From Dendrophyllia cribrosa (taxonomy: Eukaryota; Cnidaria; Anthozoa; Scleractinia; Dendrophylliidae), in the NCBI GenBank assembly GCA_024195265.1, contig JAJLRJ010000014.1, forward strand, positions 14,820,459-14,884,458: DNA of 64,000 nucleotides, written 5' to 3'. Positions 41,496 through 53,103 of this stretch are shown here, piece after piece. Numbering within the stretch: the stretch's first letter is position 1; each line of letters starts with the position of its first letter. The notes below the pieces were generated by a model. The model had not been told where the DNA came from, made no database searches, and was given only the letters and a program-made list of their open reading frames with translations. Made by a program: the position numbers and the translations under genes.

Positions 41496-41935
41496 GGGGG
41501 GGGGGGGGGGGGGGGGGGGGGGTACTCCGCAATGTTTTAGGTGGGGGTGTTTCGCTGGGACCTAAGAATCCCTACCCCATCTCAGACCAAACAGTTAAAT
41601 TTGGTTAAAGGCTCTTTATACAAGAAAGGGTTTTTTTACACAAATTGACAGAATTAGGCGTCAAACCCATACACGCTCATTGAATCGAGTAAAACTTCCA
41701 CAGGCACGGTTCTAAATGAAAAATGTACCGGAAAAATGACAAAACACTTAATTCGAAAATTGAACAGAAAAAGTATACCCCATCTCAGACTTAGTGGGCG
41801 AAACTGAGGCCCCATCTCAGACCTAGAAGGCAGGAGCTTGGTAATAAGCTCCTGTAGAAGGTCAAAAACCCGACCCCATCCAGCGGCACATACCCGTATA
41901 GCTTATATATGGGAGTACCCCCACCCCCCGGGCTT
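41496..41935. mobile_element. TIR element with poly-G end
   Basis: Starts with 27 G (41496-41522) and GTACTCCGCAATG. Ends ATATATGGGAGTACCCCCACCCCCCGGG. The ends are inverted (GGGGGGTACTCC against GGAGTACCCCC). The interior repeats CCCCATCTCAGACC three times. No coding. Confidence 0.6.
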
Positions 41936-42690
41936 TAATCATTCTTCAAATGACGTAGCAGTCGTTTTCGTCCTAAGAGCGTGAACTCCAAGCTTTTGTT
42001 TGCCTGTCACGCTCTTGAACAGAAAACCACTGCTACGCTAATCTGTACAAGCAGACGTTTCAAGAGTCGGAAAACAAATCTGCTCTCACAGGCTACTACT
42101 ACACAGGCAAAAAAATGTGAACCAAGTTGTTCAAAGAACAAATTTCTGAGACAAGTGTTTACTTCAAATTTACACTCTCTTTTTCTTCAATTTTTCTTTG
42201 GATTTTTAAGTTATCAGCGGAAAAGACACTGATAAACAAAAACAAAAACGCTAGGTTAACTGAGTTTCAAACTCAAACCTCATCATACAGTTGCTTAGTG
42301 GTATATGTTTACGCCGGTATGTTATACTTAGACATATATAGTATAAATAGACCTTATAATACAGCATTAACTGGCTTTCCAACTGTCTGGGATTGTCCAA
42401 TTGTTTTCTCTCATATAATCTCAATAATTCAAGATCCCAAAATTACAGACTGTTTTGAGAATAGAATGTTTAGGAATGGACTTTTAAAAACCAAGTTTAG
42501 TCTCCAATGTTATTGCGTATTTTAATGTGTTATTCCACAAACAGTTGTAGTCCCCTTAATCTTCCTATGAAGCAACCACGCAATCCCCAGTCATCACACA
42601 ATGTAGCTTGTTCCAGGCGCTCAGATAGTGGGGAGCGAGGCAAGGAAAAATTGCGAGCGGAGAAAGCGAGAAAACAGGGGACAGTCTATC
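41936..42690. repeat. Inverted-repeat element beside the minisatellite, unit B
   Basis: 41950-42040 repeats the TGACGTAGCAGTCGTTT hairpin of 5810-5900. 42130-42240 also tracks unit A. 42290-42600 has no unit A counterpart and holds no recognised gene. 42605-42680 (GATAGTGGGGAGCGAGG) is an inverted piece of the minisatellite's neighbour. Confidence 0.5.
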
Positions 42691-43310
42691 TTTCGTGCAT
42701 ATTCCCCTCCGTCAGCACTCGCGATATTTTTCTTTCACCCGCCGCCTATCCTTCACTCCCCATTATCTGAACCCCTATCCTCACTATCTGAACCCCTATC
42801 TCCCTCTATACTCGCGATATTTTTCCTTCGCGCACCGCCTATCCTTTGCTCTCCATTATCTGAACCCCTATCCCCCTCTATACTCGCGATATCTATCCTT
42901 CGCGCACCGCCTATCCTTTGCTCCCCAGTATCTGAACGCCTATCCCCCTCTATACTCGCGATATTTTTCCTTCGCGCGCCGCGTATCCTTCGCTCCCAAT
43001 TATCCGAACCCCTACCCCTCTCTATACTCGCGATATTTTTCTTTCGCTCGCCGCCTATCCTTTGCTCCCCATTATCTGAACGCCTATCCCCCTCTATACT
43101 CGCGATATTTTTCCTTCGCTCACCGCCTATCCTTAGCTCCCCATTATCCGATCCCCTATCCCCCTCTTTACTGGCGATATTTTTCCTTCGCTCACCGCCT
43201 ATCCTTAGCTCCCCATTATCCGATCCCCTATCCCCCTCTATACTCGCGATATTTTTCCTTCGCTCACCGCCTATCCTTTGCTCCCCCTTATCTGAACATG
43301 TTTTATTGCT
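42691..43310. repeat. 72-bp minisatellite, unit B
   Basis: About eight and a half units of 72 bp (CTCTATACTCGCGATATTTT, CCTTCGCTCACCGCC, TATCCTTTGCTCCCC, ATTATCTGAACCCC). Because 72 is a multiple of three, frames stay open in phases on both strands and give repetitive 24-residue products. I do not regard these as proteins. Confidence 0.85.
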
Positions 43311-43630
43311 AATTTCCTTAAAAGAAAACATTTGTTTGTTTCTATCGTTATGAAAATGTGAGAATAAGAAACTGCTGTAAAAACACGAGTCAAAGAGGAC
43401 TGTTTCAATATTCCTGCTACTAGTTTCAATAAACACAGATAAAATCTTAGCTGTTCCCTTTAGAAAATAACCTATGGAAAAAATGTGGATGTTTTTCACT
43501 CGCTGTGATTAGCTACTCAATCAAAACCCACCAAAACACTATGATAACACGTGACCTGTGATGTTTTTCACTCGCTCTGATTGGCTACTCAGTCAAACCC
43601 CAGCAAAACACCGTGATAACACGTGACCTG
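43311..43630. promoter_or_regulatory. Minisatellite flank and two CCAAT/CACGTG blocks, unit B
   Basis: 43485-43630 contains two blocks with GATTAGCTACTCA or GATTGGCTACTCA and AACACGTGACCTGTG, as in 7150-7310. The first block's CCAAT core is mutated here (GATTAG). 43311-43484 matches 6950-7130. Confidence 0.3.
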
Positions 43631-43631
43631 T

Positions 43632-43790
43632 GAACAGGCCTTCTAGTTGGGGATATGGCGAAACCCCTTCCTCTCTCCCCAGTTTTTCCTCGGCTCGCTT
43701 GCCCGCTCGCGATCTTTTTTTTTCTTATCACGGCCTTTCTTTTCACCCTATTCTCAACCATAAGGCCTGTTTACAGGCTAATAAGACGGC
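43632..43790. mobile_element. Small TIR element, unit B
   Basis: AACAGGCCTTCTAGTTGGGGA at the left and the inverse CCATAAGGCCTGTTTACAGG at the right. Counterpart of 7308-7460. Confidence 0.5.
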
Positions 43791-44215
43791 GGTGGAACGG
43801 CGAACACGCCAGGGAAATGGTGAGGTATCAAGATAAGATCCTTGTTATGGAGGGTCCGTAACCCAAAGTCTGTCTTCACCCAAACGATTCCGGCGCTATG
43901 CAGGCTTATTTAGAATATAACCCATGAAAAATTACCAACTGTGATTCTAGAGAGCTGAAGAGGCAGTTTTCAACCTAATAATATACATGAAAAAATTACT
44001 CAATTCTGATTGGCTAAGAGCAGTGCAGTTCAAGTGTAACACCAATGCAAAAGGTTCTACACCAGTGCAAAAAGTGTAACACCAGTGCAAATTGCAAAAA
44101 AAAAAATTGTTGCAGAAATGTATTCCAAAAAAAATTGTTTGCCAAAAAAGTTTTGTAAGAAAAAAAGTTTGCAAAAAAAAATGGATGCAAATTTTTTCAT
44201 GTATAATTATTAATA
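43791..44215. other. Spacer with short direct repeats
   Basis: 43800-43960 partly tracks 7470-7570. 44030-44095 has GTGTAACACCAGTGCAAA three times in variants, then runs of GTTTGCAAAAAA type. No gene. Confidence 0.4.
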
Positions 44216-44738
44216 AGTAATCATATGGTTTTCTCGTTCAATTTGGGATCAATTTGCACTTGTGAGTTTTTCAAAAAGCCCAAATTGCACTCACCGCTTT
44301 GAGCTTTTTGAAAAACTCACTCGTGCAAATTAAAGGGAAGTATCACGGCAATTTTGATGTTTTTTGGTCAAAGCCATTTTACAATACGTTTACTTATTTA
44401 CAAAATTATACTAAAACACCAAGAGAGTGAAATAAAACAATTCTTGAAAGAGAGCCGGATTATGATCTGTTGTAGCCCATTTGGAGACGAAAATGTGGTA
44501 ACTTGGAAAACATTAGGGTAATTTTTTTCAATTTGTATTTCATTGAGACCCAGTCCGTCTATGACCAGAGACACTAATCGACAGTTTTGATATATTTTGG
44601 GATAATTTATCACACCACTGGAGCTTTATTTTTCGGTTTCTGATCATACAATAACATTTTTTGATTTTTAAAATGACACCAAATCCCCGTGATACTTCCC
44701 CTTTAATCCCAAATTGAACTCGAAACCGTATGATTACC
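44216..44738. mobile_element. Outer TIR element interrupted by a TTAA element
   Basis: Left end GTAATCATATGG then CTCGTTCAATTTGGGATC. Right end is the inverse of GGTAATCATACGG then CGAGTTCAATTTGGGATT. A central hairpin repeats GAGTTTTTCAAAAAGC. The second arm is split at TTAA by the inner element 44334-44702. This entire block has no equivalent near 7575, so it entered unit B only. Confidence 0.7.
44334..44702. mobile_element. Inner TTAA-flanked element (369 bp)
   Basis: Ends AGGGAAGTATCACGG and the inverse of AGGGGAAGTATCACGG. TTAA at 44330-44333 and 44703-44706. Removing the insert and one TTAA restores GTGCAAATTAATCCCAAATT of the outer element's arm. No coding. Confidence 0.8.
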
Positions 44739-45534
44739 TATACAAAGATATCATGCATTTTTCGAGGTTATTATGAGTGAAGTGCTACCATGGAAACGTC
44801 GATATCACTTGGTATAAGCTAAACGTCTTACTCGTAATGGTAACGTCAATACACCATATTCGATGGTTTAACAGATAGTACACGCGGATATTTTACGAGT
44901 TGTGTAGTAATTTTTCGAGCCCCGCAGCGGCAAGAAAAAATGCGCATGAGTGAAATGTCCGCACGTATTATCTGTTAAACCATCGAATAGGGGATTCATT
45001 ATTCGAATGAAATTCTTTTTATTATAGTTTCTGTCTTTAAGCCGGACACTAAGGTGTAATATGACAATCTACTGTGCAATACGCGCGGATATTTTGCGCG
45101 TTCTCTTTTCCTTATAAGGTAAAATGACGTCACAGTCGAATAATAAATACACCTTATTGATTGTTTCACAGATAATACGCGCGGATATTTTACGAGTTGC
45201 GTAGTATTTTTCCGAGCCCCGTAGGTGTGAGGAAAAATACGAGCAATGAGTAAAATATCCACGCGCATTATCTGTCAAACCATCAAATAAGGGATTTATT
45301 ATTCGACTGCTTAATTTTCAAATTAACTTATCAAAAGAGACAATTTTTCGTCCAGTATTTTTCTTTCGTCCTGAGCGCGCGCACTTACAATTAAACTTCG
45401 CTCTGTTTCTAACCTGTCAAACCGGTATGCTACAGTGTAATACGCTCGCAAATTTGCGCGTTCTCTTGCCCTTTTACGGTTAAATGACGTCAAAGTCGAA
45501 TAATAAAGGAAATTAATCCACGTTTAAGGACAGG
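44739..45534. repeat. Flank with two ACGCGGATATTTTACGAG elements (unit B)
   Basis: 44745-45040 tracks 7585-7885 and 45035-45534 tracks 11080-11582. The two inverted-repeat elements are 44861-44990 and 45155-45293. Here the sequence passes from one to the other without any LRR coding DNA, whereas in unit A the two stretches are separated by the 3.2-kb block holding the LRR fragment. Confidence 0.65.
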
Positions 45535-46850
45535 AGTAGCGTGTGTAACAGGCGCTGGTTTAGTTATGGGGAGCAATTTTGAGGACGAGCGACGACCTCT
45601 CCCTTTCTCGCGTGCCCCTCGCGCGCGCGTCCTCGAAATTGCGCCCAATAAATAAACCAGCGCCTGCTACTCAGGTTAGGCCGGGGGGGTGGGGGTGGGG
45701 GGGGGGGGGGGAGCACTTCAAGCTTGAAGTACCAGAGACTTTTCTCGCACTTTCATGTCTCTCATATTACACGCCTCTTAAGCCCCTGGCTGCTTTCAGT
45801 TTCCTCGTATTTCACGCCTCTTACTATGGTCCTAACTGCTTCAAGAAAGTTTTCGAAGGCAAAAACCTTTGGTACCCAGGGCAGGAGAAAAGCTCCACAT
45901 CACACCAAGAACAATCAACATCATCACTCAACAGCAAAGTTTATTTCATCAAAAAAAAATGCCATCATGAACACTCTGAAAAAACGTTCATAACTTGGTG
46001 CATTAAAACAATTTGCACAGTTCTCTTTTGTTTTATAAAAGTTTATTGTATCTATTAACAAGACACAATTACCTCAACAGATGATCATTCCTAAGTTAGT
46101 ACTTACTAAACTAAATTACACTTGCTGCTACAATTACCATGCTTTTTCGCAGTTACAGAACCTAACATCATTCCTTGCATTAAATTTATTACAAAAAGGA
46201 GAAGCTTCTACCATAGATAAAAACTTAAAAGTACCAATACCTTAATATTGTACATGTATTAACATTGGACTCAGTCCACAAGTGTTGCATTTGTCACCAA
46301 AAGTAAAAATATGTTAAAATATAAACATTATCCCGTTTAAATTAATGAACAATTTCAATCACGGAACGTAGTTTCTAAAAGACTCGGCTATAAACTAGAA
46401 AATACGAATATTTACAATAAACAAATCGAAAGTACAAAAATGTGGTACTTTTTCTCGCCGACCCTACAGGAGCCCTGTGATACACTCAATTTGAGCACAC
46501 TTTTCAGTTTTAGGTTTGCGAAAAGTTCAACTCCATCAGAAGTCTTGCATTATCAGCCATGTTGTAACATGTATTATTTATAGAAGATTGTTTGGGATTC
46601 ATCACCAGAGCATATTTTCCAAACCAAGGCTAAGTTCACACTATACGGCAAATACAAAATATCGAGCATAGTATGAATAGACAAAACACAACTTGTTCAC
46701 TAGCGTTGTACAGGTAACGTGCCAGAGCTAATCCAACAAAGATTATGCTGTGCCCGTTCACTGTTTTCACCACATTAGGATCAGAACACCAAATAGGTAA
46801 AAAATGTTTCATTTCCAATGTCGAGAGGCGCGGTGGCGCAGGCAAAAAAA
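45535..46850. repeat. Downstream flank of the NACHT-LRR locus, copy 3
   Basis: Begins with the AGGCGCC inverted-repeat element (45535-45690) and a G-rich run (45681-45711), then tracks 11770-13080. Frames such as 45579-46058 are not conserved in the other two copies. No gene. Confidence 0.6.
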
Positions 46851-46851
46851 C

Positions 46852-47067
46852 GGGAATAAGTTCGTGTTCCAGTATCCTGTATGATGCCTAGTGATGTTGG
46901 ATGATGTCTAGTTCCATTAGATGATTTCTAGGGAAGTTGATTAGGTCTAGCAACGTGCGATGATGTGCAGTGATGTTCCATGACGGGTGGTTAGGATTGG
47001 TGGTGGTTTAGGGGACAACATTGTTATTAATTTTCAATTTGGTGTACTGGAACACGAACTTATTACC
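46852..47067. mobile_element. 216-bp TIR insertion specific to unit B
   Basis: Ends AATAAGTTCGTGTTCCAG and a perfect inverse of about 20 bp. The interior has diverged short repeats (GATGTTGGATGATG, TAGTGATG). Unit A is uninterrupted at the same spot (GGCAAAAAAAAACTGTCTCG, 13084-13103), giving a clean empty site inside an A run. Confidence 0.8.
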
Positions 47068-47089
47068 AAAAACTGTCTCGAAATTGGCA

Positions 47090-48007
47090 CGTGTGAGAAA
47101 GAAGACCATATTCGTATGGGCCTTTATCACGCCTTTGTTTTCCCCTGCGTAACCTCGTTCTCAACTTTTTCACTGCGAGGCTTGGGGGGTAAATCTTTTG
47201 TTTTTATACAAAATGGCGGGGCGTGATAAAAGCCCATTCTCGGTATTGAATTGGAACTAGCTTGCAGTCGAGGCTTATGCGGGGGAGTATCATTAAGAAT
47301 ATTTTCATGTGAAAATATTTCCCCGCATAAGCCTCGATTGCAAGCTAGTTTCAGTTCAATACCTAGAATACGAAAATGGTCTTACGGCACGAGTTAGAAC
47401 GAAATTGGAGAAAGTGGCACCTGTGATTATGAAATTGGCGCGTAAAGTTTCAGTGTGAACAAAGCACAAACCAGTAACTTGGCTAACGTAAACGAAGATA
47501 AGACATTGTAGCAGCTATTTATGTAACCACAATAAACTCGGCCATGCTGTTGGATAACAAATCTTGCGGTTGCCACTGCATCATCACCGAGTGCCTCTTA
47601 TAAGGTCTCGAGGACGAACTTTTTAACTTTTATAACGATGTTGTATGAAAAGGCATGTTTAGGCGTCAGTTCTATTCTGACAGAGATTGCATTCGGGGTA
47701 GCTTCTTTGCTTATCTACCAGAGGTCATAATGCCTTGTACAGAGAATCTGTGATCGTATGAATTTACAGATTAATCTTATTTGCATTTATAATTAGGATT
47801 GATGCTCAAAATTAAAGAAACTTTCGTCAATGTTCGACAAAGGGAAAAATAACGTGACAAATCCCTTTCAGGTTAGCTTATTTTGTTACCTTTTCATTTT
47901 AGCCACATTTTTATTGTGATTACATTTCGCTGTATATAATTTTACTTTGCTGTGAGAAGCCCAGGAATTTCATTTACTGCTTTGCTATTGAATTTAAGCT
48001 TTTAGCG
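47090..48007. repeat. 3' flank of gene B with nested inverted-repeat element
   Basis: 47100-47395 is the counterpart of the element at 13122-13415. 47396-48007 tracks 13416-14031 and contains the AATAAA at 47910-47915. No other gene. Confidence 0.6.
47910..47915 (-). terminator. Poly(A) signal of gene B
   Basis: AATAAA on the minus strand, 93 bases after the stop codon, at the same place as in gene A. Confidence 0.45.
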
Positions 48008-51000
48008 CTAATTTTCCGTTCCATAAAAACTTACAGTGAGGTCAAGTAAGGATAATGATCTGCATTCCTCTAAAAGTTTACTAAAGTCATATATACGGCT
48101 TCCACTTGTAGCACATTGGTTGTTAACTTGCAATCTCAGTGTTGTCAACGAGTCACACCTCATCAAAACGTTGAATAGTTCGGATAACCAGTGTTCATTC
48201 ACTTCTCTACATATGTTGACTGTCAGATTGAATGTAGTTAATGACGTGTTTAGCGCCAAACTACCAAACAATATGTCTAACCAGGCTTTACACTCGTTCC
48301 CTTCACTGTAGTCATTCCAGATCAGCGTCAACGTGGTTATAGACTTGTTTTCTGCCAAACCTTTACCTAGGCCACGCGCCCAGCTTTCATGTTGAGCACC
48401 ATAGTCATTCACTGTTAGAGTAAGAGTAGTTAAAGAAGTATTTTCTGACAAACTTTCAAACAGACCTCGTGCATCTGAGGAATACGTTTCCATCCACTTA
48501 TTGTTAATTGTCAGGGTGAGTGTCATTAATGAAGTGGTTCTGTTAAAACAATTAGTCAGACCACTACTCCCACTATACTCATCAAGCCACATCTCATAAA
48601 CCCACGTGTCGATGGTCAGATAAAGGTTCATCAGTGAAGTGTTTTGCTCCAAACAGTTACATAGAAGAATTGTCCAAAAATAAAAGGTCTCGACATCGTT
48701 TACGGTAATAGACAGTGTAAATGTAGTTAATGACTTGATTTCCTTCAAGCTGTCCATCAGGCCTCCTCCTAAATTGTACCATTCATTGTGAACATTTATT
48801 GCAAGGCTGAGTGTAGTCAATGACACCATTTTGGCCAAGCTGTCACCCAGTGTGCGGTCAAAAACTCCTCCTCCTCTTACGTTAGTGTAGTTGTTGATAG
48901 CGAGACTTAAAGCCGTTAATGATGTGCTTTGCAACATACTCTCTCCAAGGCCTTCCCCCAAGTCTGCATCCATCATGTAGTTGTTCATTGTGAGATCAAG
49001 CGCAGTTAATGACTTGTTTTCTGTCAAAACATCACCAAGATGGCTTGTCCAGTCTTTAATTCCATCACCGTCATTGTTGATTGTAAGACTAAGCTTTTCC
49101 TTTCTGGTGTCCTTGTCTTTAGAGAAGAGCTGTTTCAATGATGCAAGATTATCGACAGGGACATCAAGGGCATTGTACGAATCATAAGGATCTATAGGCA
49201 CGCCACGCACATTTTGGACAACAGTTAGATTGTCAACTGAAATTTCTCGAAGAACACTATCTCCCTCTGTGGTCAACTCGCCCCAGATATTGAAAGTGAG
49301 AGAGGACAGCATCTTGTGTGATTTTAAACATTTTGCTAAGCATTTTGCAGCGCCATCAGTTAATTTTCCATGGACGTTTAAAGTCAGGCAAGACAGGGGG
49401 GAACGATTCAAGACTTCACTTAAAGCTTCTGTTCCTTCACAACTCAGCTCACCCCAAATGTTTACGGTTAAGTGCTGTTTTGGAACTAATGATTTCTTGA
49501 CCAAAACTGGGCAAAACTGAGCCATGTGTCTACCTGCTACTTTGCTGCAAATGTCTGGATGAAAAGCAAAAGTTACTGACGCCTTCTTTGTGAAACGAAG
49601 ATTCTCCACAATGCTCTGCCAGTTATCAGGAAGCTCTCCATAGACAAATACTCTCAAATCATCTAGAGAACGATTCTCTAGAATTCCTTTTTCTAGGAAA
49701 TTTGCACCAGCAATACTCAGTTTTCCATAAAGACGTAGCTCAAACGACTTTAAAACGATTTGTCCTGCAAGTCCTTCACGAACAGCAGCAGCTACTGAAT
49801 CTTGCATATCTCCACAAATGATGAGGGAAAGAGAAGTTAAACATTTATTTGTTGAAAGCTTTTCTAAAGCTTGTATTGCACCAGCATCCATTTGGCTATC
49901 AACCTCAAGGCCAACAGATGTCAACTTGGTATCAGCAGACAATCCAGTTTCAAGAGCAGAGGCCCAAGCATTACCCCACACTCTGTCTAGTGCAAATGTT
50001 ACTTTTGTTAAGGATTTGCTTGCAGCCAAACAGTTACCAATAATAACAGCTGCGTCACAAGAGATATTGCAATACACTTTGAGAGTGAACTCTGACAAAC
50101 TCGTGCCTGCAGACAACCCTGTAAATAGAGCTTTTGCCATTGTTGAAGTCATTACGTAAAAAGAAATGCTAACAGTCGTAAGCTGTGAGCAACATTCTAT
50201 ACAAGCTACGACAGCGATTATTTGCTCATTGTAAAGGTAATATAGACTACAAGGTGAAATAAGCTCAACAGGCTTCTGTAAGCCTGAAAAACTTTTGCAA
50301 GCCTTCAAAACATGAACAAAGCCATCAAAGATGAACAAATCTGCGTCATAAAAGAGGTCCACGTTGACGACCAGTGGAAATGGTATAAAAGAACAAAGAG
50401 TACCTGCCATTAGTTCAGCATTTCCACTTTCACTGAAGCTTTCAGTAAAGAAAGTTGCCACCTCCTCACTGCAATTGTGCCAGTCCCAGTCCCAGTCCCA
50501 TTTCCCGTTACCTGAGCGCTTTAGCTTCTCACCAATCTGTGTGAATAGAATACTTGCTTCCTCCCCTAGTATACCAGACACAAAAAGAAACACTTGTCGA
50601 TATTTTCCCGCCAAATCATCAAAGGTCAAATGCTGAAATAAATGTAATTGATTTGTTCGTAACTTGTGCGCAATATACACGGCAGCCAGGTACTCTTGGA
50701 AGGTCGTGTGAAGAAAGTAGTACTCATGTTGTGGCTGTAATCTCTTCAGACTTTCTTCTTTGAAAATAAGGCCTATTTCACGAGCTACCAATTCTTTATT
50801 TCTGCTTTCAAGTTCTTTCAATTCAGTTTCACGGAAACAATGACGATCATTCAACAGGCACATCCAAGCCAGCTCTCCAAGTGCAAGGATATCCTCTTCA
50901 AATCGCTTCTCTAAAGCCTTGTTGTCTTCATGGACCTCAAGATTGCGTTTTGCACAAAATCGTCTCAAAAGGCACTGGACAATGACTTGGTAAAGCTTAG

Positions 51001-51852
51001 TACGGGAAGTTGGCAGTTCCCCTTCATAGTCCTCATAAATAACACAAAGGAGAAGTAAATTTAGCGGATTATTTCGGAGGGCATGTAAAAAGGTGTTTTC
51101 TTTAATTTCCCCAATGAGCCTCTCTCCCTTTGATGAATGTCCTAGACCAATATTTTCAAAGTGTTTTTTGATATACTCAAAAGCATCAGTTTCTGTAAAT
51201 CCCTTGATCTTCAAAAGAATGTCAAACACGAACTTCTTTCGCACTTCAATTCCTCTTTCTTGTCTGGAGGTGGCCAAGACATAGCAAAATGGTAAAATTC
51301 TTCTGTGAAGCAGTTCATCCACATGATGTTGTGATATTTCAGGAAGCTCATCCAAACCATCCAAAATGATTAAAATTCTCTCCTGGTTGTGAATGTCCTT
51401 TATGAAATCCAATAGCTTCTCTCTTGTCTTCTCCTCTATATCTCTAGGCAGAAGTTGTTCACTGATGGTTTCCATTATATCTCCATCAATGTCTCGACAT
51501 TTCAGCAGCAACACAAATTCGAATTTGGGAAATGAAAACTCTGTTGGAACTTTTCCATTTGCCCAGTCAAAAGCAAGTTTAAGGCAAAACGTAGTTTTAC
51601 CAATTCCTGGATTTCCTTCTACTAGCGTCATGACATCCTCACCTTTGTTAAGAGCCTTGAAGATGTCGAACATGTTCACCTCATCATCTTCTACCTGAAT
51701 GTTTGCTTTTCGTCTGGAAACAATTTTCAATCTTGTGTAGACATTTTCTAGGGGTAACTGAATGGTACTATCCCAAAGAAGCGGCCTCAACTGAGCACGT
51801 CTATTGTATTCAGCTTTGAGCAACTTCACAACAACTGAAGTGTCTGTGCCAA
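48008..51852 (-). CDS. Gene B, last exon: NACHT NTPase and leucine-rich repeats (NLR)
   Basis: Paralogue of the gene A exon, with the same layout: Walker A GNPGIGKTT, Walker B LIILDGLDEL, sensor VLATSR, helical region with FLHTTFQEYLAA, then ribonuclease-inhibitor-like LRRs to the stop. TTATTTTATTGTTTCCAG on the minus strand is the acceptor, giving a phase 1 start at 51852; there is no ATG. Differences from gene A cluster in a few places: before the first LRRs (FYDADLFIFDG against FIDSDTSSYIVEG), an Asp-Trp microexpansion (WDWDWDWHN against WDWHN), and LRR strands near VHNEWYNLGGG and DVETFYFWT. Walker and sensor residues are unchanged, so the NTPase should be competent. Function is inferred from the NLR family: cytosolic sensing and oligomerisation. 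Confidence 0.9.
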
Positions 51853-52457
51853 CTGGAAACAATAAAATAAGTTGTGATGTGTTAATCTGTGACTGTGAAC
51901 ATGGTGATTTTTCACAAAGGTTTAATTATGCAGAAGTTGCCACACAGCAATACATTTTTTGTAAAATGTTTGTACAATAAGGTTCATTTCTTGAAAATTA
52001 TTTACCGATTACATACAACTTGTAACCGAGATCATTACAATGTAAGATTTAATATTAGAAAACCAGATTGAACATTAACAATTTTAAAAAATGCAGGTTA
52101 TCTGGACATTAACATAGCCCCAAGTGATGAATTTGAAACTCAGGACAAGTGCAGTGCCCTGACCACTGGGGCATGCTGCCAACTTCAACTTTTATATAAA
52201 CCTGTTTTTTTTTTAAATTACAAAGTTTCTATTGCCCACAAATAGCATGGTGCCAATGGAGGAGGGCAGTCAGAAAAATTAACCGTATACAAATTTACAG
52301 AAACGTGTGAACATTCTTAATACTAATAATAACAATGGGGTCACGGCCTTGAAACAGCTGGTTGACAGGCAGAAGACCAGCAAACATGGAGGTCCCTATT
52401 GAAGCCTCATATGCGACTTTTATGGGCACTACAGGTCCTGATGAGTGAGTGATGGAG
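51853..52457 (-). other. Intron of gene B next to the NACHT exon
   Basis: Much shorter than in gene A because the pogo fragment, the candidate exon and the GATCGTCC element are absent. 52190-52330 and 52390-52460 track 18380-18560 and 20210-20285. No exon recognised. Confidence 0.5.
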
Positions 52458-52730
52458 TCATGTAAAACTCATCAGGTTTAAACAAAGAAAATCATAAGCG
52501 TGAGGGCCGTTTGGAAAGCTGATCTTAATTGGCAAAGATTTTAGCGATTTTATTCCTTCTTTTTCTTTGTATTTAATGATCAGTTTGACAAGCAATATCA
52601 AACAGTCAAAAGAGTGTTTCATCAGGTATCCAAAGTCCTCAAGGCTGGTTAAAAAAAAATACAGCTGCATGTCACTTTTTCAACCCACTTCTCAATGTTT
52701 TGAAATCCTGATGAAACACTTCCTTCTTGT
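52458..52730 (-). other. Conserved open segment in the gene B intron, possible alternative exon
   Basis: Counterpart of 20889-21160. It keeps SLEDFGYLMKHSFDCLILL and KLIIKYKEKEGIKSLKS, but nine T instead of seven on the minus strand put CSCIFF and SLEDF in different frames. Upstream GSVSSGFQNIEKWVEKV is in phase with linker exon 2 both with and without removal of the 66-nt sequence between them. Confidence 0.25.
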
Positions 52731-52788
52731 GTTTGATATAATTTATTACTCCTCAACCTTAACCCTAATAAACCAAAACAAGCTTTAC

Positions 52789-52884
52789 CTTCACGGTCAC
52801 CTGTCAGCCGTCTCTTTGGAGCTGGAGTAGCACTTGGAGATAATGGTCTCTTGCCATTTCCTGAAGCCTGTATCCCTGCTGGAC
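52789..52884 (-). CDS. Gene B linker exon 2 (32 codons)
   Basis: TTATTGGCAG precedes the exon and GAAG/GTAAAG follows on the minus strand. 96 nt, phase 1 at both ends, encoding GPAGIQASGNGKRPL, then SPSATPAPKRRLTGDRE. Same length and junctions as gene A's exon at 21222-21317. Basic, proline-containing linker between the glycosyltransferase and NACHT parts. Confidence 0.7.
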
Positions 52885-53103
52885 CTGCCAATAAAAAATA
52901 AAATTTTATTATTTTTTCATTAGTTTGTGTGATGCCTGCCTTCTCAGGTTACAAACCCAGAAGGAAATTCTTTTTTAAAGTCAATTAACAATTTTCTTTT
53001 TGCCAGCACCTACATGTAGAGCTCACCTAAACCAAATTATTTGCCTTTAACCAATTTAACTGGAAAGTTTCTACTATAATAATAACAATAAACAGCTTAT
53101 TTT

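Noticed and set aside
42628..43499. Three overlapping long frames with a 24-residue repeat
   Set aside because: The 72-bp minisatellite has few stop triplets and a period divisible by three, so frames stay open on both strands. Unit A's equivalent array does not keep them.
45579..46058. 159-codon plus-strand frame downstream of gene B
   Set aside because: It runs through a G-rich tract and a repeat element; the copies at 8078-8308 and 11876-12109 do not share its length or start.
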